From Peptococcaceae bacterium (GTDB lineage: Bacteria > Bacillota > Peptococcia > Peptococcales > Peptococcaceae), in NCBI GenBank assembly GCA_017532485.1, contig JAFXJE010000164.1:1-5155 (forward strand): a stretch of DNA of 5,155 nt, in the 5' to 3' direction. Shown in pieces: positions 1-5,155 of this stretch. The notes beneath the pieces were generated by a model. The model ran no database searches, had not been told where the DNA came from, and saw only the letters and a list, made by a program, of their open reading frames with translations. The position numbers were made by a program, and so were the translations under genes. Position 1 is the stretch's first letter. Each line of letters starts with the position of its first letter.

Positions 1-273
1 CCAGATAGTCAAATTACTCGTGAACAAATGGCTGCGATTATGTGCAACTATGCTGAACATAAAGGTTATGATATCTCTGTAGGAGAAAATACCAATATTC
101 TTTCCTATGATGATTTTAGCAATATTTCCGAATATGCAATAACCTCTATGCAATATGCCGCTGGCAGTGGTTTATTCAAAGGAAGAACCCCTTCTACTAT
201 TAACCCACAAGATACTGCTACAAGAGCAGAAACAGCAGCAATCCTGCACAGATTTGTTGAAAATAATAGATAG
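1..273 (+). CDS. SLH-domain cell-surface protein, C-terminal fragment
   Basis: This is the 3' end of a gene that begins upstream of the window. The frame is open from base 1, so the ATG at 28 is an internal methionine rather than a start. The 90 visible residues carry the end of one S-layer homology repeat (ITREQMAAIMCNYAEHKGY) and one nearly complete final repeat, running from the YDDFSNISEYA segment through the GLFKGR turn to ATRAETAAILHRFVENNR. The T-R-E/A-E-x-A-A-I cores are the SLH hallmark. SLH repeats, usually in threes, anchor exported proteins non-covalently to pyruvylated secondary cell-wall polymers or peptidoglycan-linked polyamines. Here they sit at the C-terminus, as in many clostridial-type surface proteins. 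The N-terminal effector part is not visible, so the actual activity cannot be named. A terminator follows directly, so the gene is probably not co-transcribed with the cyd genes. Confidence 0.9.
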   Translation, partial: PDSQITREQMAAIMCNYAEHKGYDISVGENTNILSYDDFSNISEYAITSMQYAAGSGLFKGRTPSTINPQDTATRAETAAILHRFVENNR

Positions 274-283
274 GTTAAAAGTC

Positions 284-322
284 AGCAGTCACACTAAAAT
301 ATTGGTGTGACTGCTATTTTTT
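284..322 (+). terminator. Rho-independent terminator of the SLH gene
   Basis: A perfect 11-bp stem pairs AGCAGTCACAC (284-294) with GTGTGACTGCT (305-315). It can be extended inward by a T-G wobble and two A-T pairs to leave a four-base loop. One A then precedes a run of six T (317-322). It lies 10 bases after the SLH stop codon and has the full layout of an intrinsic terminator for + strand transcription. Confidence 0.93.
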
Positions 323-326
323 AGTT

Positions 327-355
327 TTGAAAATAGATTATCTTGGGTATATAAT
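327..355 (+). promoter_or_regulatory. Predicted sigma-70/sigma-A promoter of the cyd operon
   Basis: TTGAAA (327-332) matches five of six bases of the -35 consensus. TATAAT (350-355) is a perfect -10 box, and the spacer is exactly 17 bases. Transcription would start near base 362, giving a leader of about 45 bases before cydA. The -35 box starts four bases after the terminator's T-run ends, so the two units are insulated with almost no spare sequence. I see no clear Rex, Fnr or CRP-type palindrome around it, so any redox control is not evident from sequence. Confidence 0.75.
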
Positions 356-392
356 AAACATAATGATAAATAAACTCATTCCGAGGATAGAT

Positions 393-401
393 AAGGAGGG
401 G
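393..401 (+). promoter_or_regulatory. Ribosome binding site of cydA
   Basis: AAGGAGGGG lies with its GGAGG core eight bases before the ATG at 408. This near-perfect Shine-Dalgarno sequence fixes the start at 408. The longer in-frame alternatives at TTG 327 and ATG 363 lack such a site. TTG 327 is inside the promoter's -35 box, and ATG 363 falls at the predicted transcript start. Confidence 0.88.
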
Positions 402-407
402 ACAATA

Positions 408-1757
408 ATGGATGTAGTTTTATTATCAAGGTTGCAATTTGGTTTAACAACAATTTATCATTTCTTTTTCGTACCGTTAACCATTGGTTTAACCTTAATG
501 GTCGCAATTATGGAAACAATGTATGTGAAGAAAAAGGATGAGCATTATCAGCAAATGGCTAAGTTTTGGGGCAAACTTTTGCTGATTAATTTTGCAATGG
601 GGGTAGTGACTGGTATTGTACAGGAGTTTCAGTTTGGGATGAACTGGTCAACTTATTCACGCTTTGTCGGGGATATTTTTGGTGCTCCACTGGCTATCGA
701 GGCCTTATTTGCATTTTTCTTAGAGTCTACTTTTTTGGGAATTTGGATTTTTGGCTGGGAAAAATTGAAGCCAGCTCTCCACGCAGCTTGTATGTGGATT
801 GTTGCTCTTGCCTCTTGCGTATCAGCATTTTGGATTTTATTAGCCAACTCTTTTATGCAAAATCCTGTAGGTTATGTAATTAATAATGGCAGAGCTGAAA
901 TGGATAGTTTTTTGGCTTTATTGACAAATCCTCATTTACAGCTGCAATATCCTCATGTTATTGCTGGTGGCTGGGCAACAGCAGGATTTTTTGTCTTGGG
1001 GATTAGTGCGATTAATTTGCTCAAAGGTCACAACAACGCATTTTTTCAGAAATCTCTGAAATTTGCCACTGTTTTTGCGTTAATCGGTGCTTTAGTATCG
1101 GCTGGTGTCGGTCATGCTCAAGGTCAGCATTTAATCTATGAACAACCAATGAAAATGGCTGCTGCAGAAGCGTTGTGGGAAACAGAAGATCCAGCAGGTT
1201 TAGCTTTGGTGGCAAGTATTGATGAAGAACAAGGTAAGAATAATTTTGAAATTGTTATACCTAAATTATTAAGCTTTATGGTTTACAATTCTTTTGACGG
1301 TGAAGTAAGAGGTATTCATGAATTGCAAGCAGAAATGGAAGCAAAATACGGGGCAGGAGATTATGTGCCACCAGTAGCTGTTTGTTTCTGGAGCTTCCGC
1401 GTTATGGTCGGAGCAGGTGGTTTAATGATCGGCTTAGCTTTGCTGGCAATCTTCTTAACTCGCAAAGGAAAGGAAGTACAGTGCAAATACAGCTTGACCG
1501 CTATGGGTTTGGGTATTGCTTTACCTTATTTGGCGAACAGTGGTGGCTGGATTTTAGCAGAAATGGGTCGTCAGCCTTGGATTGTCTATGGTTTGCAGAC
1601 GGTATCTGAGGGTGTAAGTGTGGCTGTATCTTCCACAGAAGTATTGATTTCTTTAGTTGGCTTTGCCTTAATCTATACAATTTTAGCTGTAGTAGATGTT
1701 TATTTATTGGCTAAATTTGGTGTGCGCAATGTGAAAACTGGGGCAGAGGAGGTGTAA
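408..1757 (+). CDS. cydA: Cytochrome bd quinol oxidase subunit I (CydA)
   Basis: CydA is the heme-bearing subunit of the cytochrome bd oxidase. It oxidises quinol at its outer-face Q-loop and reduces O2 to water at heme d in the cytoplasmic membrane. The 449-residue protein opens with the family signature SRLQFGLTTIYHFFFVPLT. By alignment from memory to E. coli CydA, the heme ligands are present: His18 (b595), and His183 and Met333 (b558, in YPHVIAGGWA and FWSFRVMVGAGG). Also present are the conserved acids Glu98 and Glu106, the Q-loop Lys249 and Glu254 (QPMKMAAAEALWE), and the E-x-GRQPW motif at 385-391. About nine membrane helices are expected. The length is far below the roughly 520 residues of E. 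coli, because the C-terminal Q-loop insertion is missing; this is the short-Q-loop class typical of Firmicutes. The ATG at 408 is chosen for its strong ribosome binding site and because the protein then begins like known CydA proteins. cydB follows after 3 bases. Confidence 0.97.
   Translation: MDVVLLSRLQFGLTTIYHFFFVPLTIGLTLMVAIMETMYVKKKDEHYQQMAKFWGKLLLINFAMGVVTGIVQEFQFGMNWSTYSRFVGDIFGAPLAIEALFAFFLESTFLGIWIFGWEKLKPALHAACMWIVALASCVSAFWILLANSFMQNPVGYVINNGRAEMDSFLALLTNPHLQLQYPHVIAGGWATAGFFVLGISAINLLKGHNNAFFQKSLKFATVFALIGALVSAGVGHAQGQHLIYEQPMKMAAAEALWETEDPAGLALVASIDEEQGKNNFEIVIPKLLSFMVYNSFDGEVRGIHELQAEMEAKYGAGDYVPPVAVCFWSFRVMVGAGGLMIGLALLAIFLTRKGKEVQCKYSLTAMGLGIALPYLANSGGWILAEMGRQPWIVYGLQTVSEGVSVAVSSTEVLISLVGFALIYTILAVVDVYLLAKFGVRNVKTGAEEV
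1745..1753 (+). promoter_or_regulatory. Ribosome binding site of cydB, inside the cydA 3' end
   Basis: AGAGGAGGT sits within the last codons of cydA, seven bases before the cydB ATG at 1761. Ribosomes finishing cydA would release on top of it, an arrangement that favours translational coupling and balanced production of the two oxidase subunits. Confidence 0.8.
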
Positions 1758-1760
1758 GCT

Positions 1761-2768
1761 ATGGAACTGAATGTCTTATGGTTTATTTTAATTGGGGTTT
1801 TATTTGCTGGATTTTTCATCTTGGAAGGTTTTGACTACGGTGTAGGAATTATGCTTCCTTTTGTCAGCAAAACAGATGAAGAACGGCGTGTAGTCTTAAA
1901 CACTATTGGTCCTTTCTGGGATGGTAACGAGGTTTGGTTGTTGACAGCTGGTGGTGCTATTTTTGCAGCTTTTCCAAACTGGTATGCTACTTTATTCAGT
2001 GGTTTTTATTTAGCACTATTTTTGATTTTGCTGGCTTTAATTGTTCGTGGTGTAGCTATTGATTTTCGCAGTAAGGTGGATAATCTTACTTGGCGAAAAA
2101 CATGGGATATCTTGTTCTTTATCGGCTCTTTACTGCCAGCCTTATTGTTTGGGGTAGCCGTCAGCAATTTCTTGACGGGCGTACCGATTGATGCCAATAT
2201 GGAATTTGTCGGCAATCTTTTCACTTTGCTTACACCATTTACTTTGTTAGGTGGTCTAGTGTTTGTCTTAGTATTTGCTTTTCATGGCTGTCTGTTTTTA
2301 AGCTTGAAAAGTGGTGTAGCTGAAATTAATGCCAGAGTAAAAGCTTATACTTCTAAAATAGGTCTGGTAATGTTAGTGGCAGTAGTAGCGTGGGTTGTTT
2401 ATGCTGCGTTGATTACTGGTTTATTAAGTTCTGTTTTAGCTATAGGAGCAACTGTGCTGGCAGCGTTATGTTTAATCGGGGCATTAGTTTTGCAAGCCAA
2501 AAATAAAAATGGTCTTGCTTTCGCAGCTTCGGTTACAGCTATTTTGGCAGTAACGGTCATGGTTTTTGGTACTATGTTCCCAAATGTTTTAATTTCTACT
2601 TTAAATCCTGTTTGGAGCTTAACAATTTATAATGCTTGCTCTAGTCCGTATACTTTGAAAATTATGACTATTGTAGCAGTAACCTTAGTGCCAATTGTAC
2701 TCCTTTACCAAGGTTGGAGTTTTTGGATGTTCCGTAAACGGGTAACGAAGAATGATTTACACTATTAA
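1761..2768 (+). CDS. cydB: Cytochrome bd quinol oxidase subunit II (CydB)
   Basis: CydB is the structural partner of CydA in the cytochrome bd oxidase. It forms a pseudo-symmetric heterodimer with CydA, and in bd-I enzymes it contributes to a proton path or holds a bound quinone. The 335-residue protein has about eight hydrophobic helices. It carries the recognisable family motifs EGFDYGVG (22-29), GPFWDGNEVWLLTAGGA (50-66) and RGVAIDFR (96-103), a late MFPN segment, then SSPYTLKIM, and a C-terminal YQGWSFWMFRKR. The length is near that of Bacillus CydB and shorter than the roughly 379 residues of E. coli. The start is supported by the strong ribosome binding site at 1745-1753 and the 3-base gap after cydA. 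I see no small third subunit (CydX or CydS-like) downstream: the 84 bases before cydD contain a hairpin and no convincing short reading frame. Confidence 0.97.
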   Translation: MELNVLWFILIGVLFAGFFILEGFDYGVGIMLPFVSKTDEERRVVLNTIGPFWDGNEVWLLTAGGAIFAAFPNWYATLFSGFYLALFLILLALIVRGVAIDFRSKVDNLTWRKTWDILFFIGSLLPALLFGVAVSNFLTGVPIDANMEFVGNLFTLLTPFTLLGGLVFVLVFAFHGCLFLSLKSGVAEINARVKAYTSKIGLVMLVAVVAWVVYAALITGLLSSVLAIGATVLAALCLIGALVLQAKNKNGLAFAASVTAILAVTVMVFGTMFPNVLISTLNPVWSLTIYNACSSPYTLKIMTIVAVTLVPIVLLYQGWSFWMFRKRVTKNDLHY

Positions 2769-2778
2769 TTTTAAGAAA

Positions 2779-2810
2779 AACGAGGCTAGGACAACTGTTC
2801 CAGCCTCGTT
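2779..2810. terminator. Hairpin between cydB and cydD; possible attenuator or minus-strand terminator
   Basis: A perfect 9-bp stem pairs AACGAGGCT (2779-2787) with AGCCTCGTT (2802-2810), with partial extra pairing inside the 14-base loop region. On the + strand the stem is followed by ACTGTACATAG with no T-run, so it is a poor intrinsic terminator for cydAB transcripts. On the - strand the stem is followed by a T-rich stretch (complement of 2771-2780, TTTTTCTTAA), which is a proper terminator layout. No - strand gene is visible to use it. It may act as a partial terminator or as a 3' stabilising hairpin that lowers cydDC relative to cydAB. Confidence 0.6.
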
Positions 2811-2838
2811 ACTGTACATAGAGGAAAAATGAGAGGCG

Positions 2839-2848
2839 AAAGGAGGGT
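2839..2848 (+). promoter_or_regulatory. Ribosome binding site of cydD
   Basis: AAAGGAGGGT has its GGAGG core six bases before ATG 2853. This decides the start against the in-frame ATG at 2829, which has only a weak purine stretch (AGAGGA) before it and would add eight charged residues containing this very site. Confidence 0.82.
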
Positions 2849-2852
2849 GCAG

Positions 2853-4484
2853 ATGAGATTTAACAGTAAAGAAAAAATATATTTATTAGGCATAGTCTGC
2901 TTCGGTATTTTAGAGGCATTATTTATTGTGGGACAAATGTATAGTATCAGTTTAATTGCGACAGCAGTTTTTATCCAGCAAGTGTCGGTAGCTGCTTTGG
3001 GAAAAAGCTTTGTGCAGTTGTTCTTTTTGATGACAGCAGTAGTATTATCGGGAAGCATGGGTAGAAGTTTAGCAAATAAACTGGCTTTTGCTGTTAAAGA
3101 TAATACAGCAGGCTTATTGCTGGAAAAAATGGATAGATTGGGTGGTGCGTACGGCAGTGGTGTAGACAGCAGTAAGAGTTTGCTCTTCTTGACCGAAGGC
3201 CTTGAACGTTTGGAGATTTTCTTTGCTCAATTCTTACCACAAGTCATAAAAACAGCGTGTATTCCTATCTTATTTCTCTGTTTCGTATTTCCAATAGATT
3301 GGGTTAGTGGTTTGCTTTTATTGGTAACTATTCCGATTATCATTATTTTTATGATGTTGATTGGCAGTTTCAGCAAAAGAGCTGCAGAAAAACAATGGCA
3401 AGTATTGCAAACAATCAGTGGTTTTCTGCATGATGCTATGGTCTATTTACCTTGGTTAAAAATTTGGGGACAAGGGGAAAGCAGCAGCCAAAAGGTGGAA
3501 AAAATGGCTGATGATTTTCGCCTGCATACTTTAAAAGTTATGCAAATAGCCTTTTTATCGGCGTTCGTTTTGGAATTGTTTACAATGCTGGGAGTAGCTT
3601 TAGTAGCAGTAACCTTGGGAGTACGTTTGGTAGAAGGTATGGTAGAATTTCCACTAGCACTTTTTGTGATTTTGCTGGCACCTGAATTTTATGTACCTTT
3701 ACGCAATTTGGGCAGTAAATATCACGATAGCATTAATGCTGTCGCTTCCTTGCGTGATATAGTAGAATTTTTAAATCAAGACGAGCCACAAAGAGGAAGT
3801 AAGGAAATGCTCTTATCTGCAGCACCGAATATTTCGCTAGACAAGGTAAATTATAGTTATTTGCGTAGTGGTTTTACTTTGCAAAATATAAATTTGAAAT
3901 TACCAGCAGCCCAAACAACAGTTATTTTCGGGCAGAGTGGCTGTGGAAAATCTACTTTGTTAGCTTTAGCTGGGGGGATGCGACTGGCAGACAGTGGAAG
4001 TGTCAAGTGGAATGAACATGAGGTAAAAGACTTGTCATTGGCAACGGTACGCAGCCAAGTAGGCTATCTAGGACAAGATGTATATATTTTTTCTGCGTCG
4101 GTCTATGAAAACATTTGCTTGGGCGATGCAGCGATTAGTAAGGAACAGGTACATCAGGCTTGTATTGCTGTCGGCTTTGCTAAAATAATAGAAGAATGGC
4201 CAGAAGGTTATGAGACATTATTGGGCGAAAACGGAAGAGCTTTATCAGGTGGTCAAAAGCGAATGATAGGAATAGTCCGTATTTTAGTTCGTGACCGTAA
4301 ATTTGTCATTTGTGATGAGCCTTTGGCAGGCTTGGATTATGCCAACGAAAAAATAGTCACCAAAGCTTTGAAAAATTTATTTGTGGGCAGAACAGTTCTT
4401 GTGGTCAGCCATCGGGAAGAAATTATCCATTTAGCTGACAAAGTCTATTTTATGGAAAATGGTATTTTACAGGCAAAAATGTAA
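2853..4484 (+). CDS. cydD: Heterodimeric ABC transporter subunit CydD (cytochrome bd assembly)
   Basis: CydD is one half of the CydDC ABC transporter, an inner-membrane heterodimer required for maturation of cytochrome bd. It was first described as an exporter of cysteine and glutathione and later proposed to move heme. The 543-residue protein has an N-terminal membrane domain with about six helices (roughly 10-40, 52-72, 130-150, 151-172, 232-258 and 266-283). The family motif LAPEFYVPLRNLGSKYH ends at His291. The ATP-binding domain follows from about 328. It has Walker A GQSGCGKST (360-368, Lys366), Q-loop Gln408, signature LSGGQ (464-468), Walker B FVICDE (484-489), D-loop AGLD and H-loop His520, so it looks catalytically complete. 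ATG 2853 is preferred over 2829 for its ribosome binding site. cydC starts 21 bases downstream. The motif before the nucleotide-binding domain and the context separate it from generic MsbA-like exporters. Confidence 0.93.
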   Translation: MRFNSKEKIYLLGIVCFGILEALFIVGQMYSISLIATAVFIQQVSVAALGKSFVQLFFLMTAVVLSGSMGRSLANKLAFAVKDNTAGLLLEKMDRLGGAYGSGVDSSKSLLFLTEGLERLEIFFAQFLPQVIKTACIPILFLCFVFPIDWVSGLLLLVTIPIIIIFMMLIGSFSKRAAEKQWQVLQTISGFLHDAMVYLPWLKIWGQGESSSQKVEKMADDFRLHTLKVMQIAFLSAFVLELFTMLGVALVAVTLGVRLVEGMVEFPLALFVILLAPEFYVPLRNLGSKYHDSINAVASLRDIVEFLNQDEPQRGSKEMLLSAAPNISLDKVNYSYLRSGFTLQNINLKLPAAQTTVIFGQSGCGKSTLLALAGGMRLADSGSVKWNEHEVKDLSLATVRSQVGYLGQDVYIFSASVYENICLGDAAISKEQVHQACIAVGFAKIIEEWPEGYETLLGENGRALSGGQKRMIGIVRILVRDRKFVICDEPLAGLDYANEKIVTKALKNLFVGRTVLVVSHREEIIHLADKVYFMENGILQAKM

Positions 4485-4491
4485 TATGAGC

Positions 4492-4500
4492 AGAGGTGAG
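4492..4500 (+). promoter_or_regulatory. Ribosome binding site of cydC (GTG start)
   Basis: AGAGGTGAG lies five bases before GTG 4506. An in-frame TGA at 4497-4499 excludes any earlier start, and the nearby ATG at 4486 is in another frame, so GTG 4506 is the first possible initiator. Confidence 0.7.
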
Positions 4501-4505
4501 TTGTA

Positions 4506-5155
4506 GTGGGAATAAAACAGTTGTTAAAATTAATCAAGCAATATAAGGGTGTAGTGTGCGCAGCAGCTGTTTTAGGAAGCTGCACGATACTTTGCAGTGT
4601 CGGATTGTTGGGTGCTTCTGCTGTACTTATTTCTAAAGCTGCTATCGTACCAGCAATGTTGGAATTGATGACATTAGTTGCTCTAGTGAGATTTTTTGGT
4701 CTTTTTCGTGCTGTTTTTCGTTATGGGGAGAGGTTAGTGACCCATGATGTAACCTTGAAAGTATTGAAAGATTTACGGAGTTGGTATTATCGCAGATTAT
4801 TGCCTTTATTGCCTGGAGCCGTAGGTAATAAAGGGGCAAAATTATTTAAGCAGATAATCAATGATATAGAAGTATTGCAATTTTTTTATTTGCGAGTAGT
4901 GGCAGCTCCTTTTGTAAGTGGCTTGGTACTTATGGTTATGAGCTTTGTCCTCTATCTTTTTGTGCCAGAAGCAGCAGGCATATTGCTAAGTGCCTTTGTT
5001 TTGGAAGGAATAATTTTTCCATTAGTTATAAGTAAAAGGCAACGCAAATATATTCACGCTGAACAACAGGCACAAGAAAATTTTTACCGTCAAGCCAATG
5101 ATTTTTTATTAGGCTTTGATGCTATTTGGTTTACAGCAAAAGATAAAGTTGAACA
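4506..5155 (+). CDS. cydC: Heterodimeric ABC transporter subunit CydC, N-terminal part (runs off window)
   Basis: This is the second half-transporter of CydDC, truncated by the window edge after 216 codons; no stop occurs in the frame. Only the membrane domain is visible. A short amphipathic lead (GIKQLLKLIKQYK) is followed by helices at about 15-42 and 50-67. Next come the CydC hallmark RYGERLVTHD (72-81), a basic LRSWYYRRLLPLLP stretch (90-103), NDIEVLQFFYLRV (119-131), and two more helices at about 135-175. The RY-x-ERLV-S/T-HD motif and the NDIExLQxFYLR motif are characteristic of CydC rather than CydD. Arg76 and His80 correspond by spacing to E. coli CydC Arg81 and His85, reported to contact heme. 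The ATP-binding domain should lie downstream. The GTG start follows cydD after 21 bases, with no terminator or promoter in between, so the two are almost certainly co-transcribed. Confidence 0.92.
   Translation, partial: MGIKQLLKLIKQYKGVVCAAAVLGSCTILCSVGLLGASAVLISKAAIVPAMLELMTLVALVRFFGLFRAVFRYGERLVTHDVTLKVLKDLRSWYYRRLLPLLPGAVGNKGAKLFKQIINDIEVLQFFYLRVVAAPFVSGLVLMVMSFVLYLFVPEAAGILLSAFVLEGIIFPLVISKRQRKYIHAEQQAQENFYRQANDFLLGFDAIWFTAKDKVE

Noticed and set aside
291..310. TCACAC...GTGTGA inverted repeat resembling a CRP/Rex-type operator
   Set aside because: It is the inner part of the terminator stem, the half-sites are in the reverse orientation to TTGTGA-N6-TCACAA, and the T-run explains it fully.
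338..394. TTATC (338-342) and GATAA (365-369 and 390-394) as possible operator half-sites flanking the -10 box
   Set aside because: Five-base AT-rich matches separated by 22 or more bases are expected by chance here, and they match no regulator I can name.
327..407. N-terminal extension of CydA from TTG 327 or ATG 363
   Set aside because: The extension overlaps the promoter and predicted transcript start, has no ribosome binding site, and is not part of known CydA N-termini.
653..847. Minus-strand frame inside cydA (and similar ones at 1021-1215, 2006-2224, 2786-3058 and 4642-4839, plus the + frame at 1382-1609)
   Set aside because: They lie opposite or within well-conserved cyd genes, show no family motifs or start signals, and are shadows of the real coding frames.
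2796..2820. Possible separate cydD promoter with TACATA (2815-2820) as -10 box
   Set aside because: No acceptable -35 box occurs at proper spacing, and the upstream sequence is taken up by the hairpin. Read-through from the cydA promoter is simpler.

Overview
The window is an AT-rich bacterial segment with every recognised gene on the + strand. It reads as a low-GC member of the Firmicutes (Bacillota). The evidence is the end of an S-layer-homology (SLH) protein, very strong AGGAGG-type ribosome binding sites, and a cytochrome bd oxidase with a short Q-loop. A diderm Negativicute or another anaerobic/microaerotolerant lineage would fit, but the genus cannot be fixed from the sequence alone.

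Layout: (1) Bases 1-273 hold the 3' end of an SLH-domain cell-surface protein, closed by a strong intrinsic terminator (284-322). (2) A consensus-like sigma-70/sigma-A promoter (327-355) starts at the end of that terminator and opens a new transcription unit. (3) cydA (408-1757) and cydB (1761-2768) encode the two core subunits of cytochrome bd quinol oxidase and are separated by 3 bases. (4) An 84-base gap contains a GC-rich hairpin (2779-2810). (5) cydD (2853-4484) and the first 216 codons of cydC (4506-5155, running off the window) encode the heterodimeric ABC transporter CydDC.

Together this is a cydABDC cluster. CydAB is the membrane oxidase that uses quinol to reduce O2 to water without pumping protons. 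CydDC is the inner-membrane ABC transporter needed for assembly of its hemes; it has been described both as a cysteine/glutathione exporter and, more recently, as a heme transporter. In a largely anaerobic organism the cluster would support O2 scavenging or microaerobic respiration.

I found no mobile element, CRISPR array, RNA gene or unfamiliar coding gene, and no evidence of an undescribed system. The points most worth a second look are the cydB-cydD hairpin, whose U-tract lies on the opposite strand, the tightly abutting terminator and promoter before cydA, and the retention in CydC and CydD of residues proposed to bind heme.
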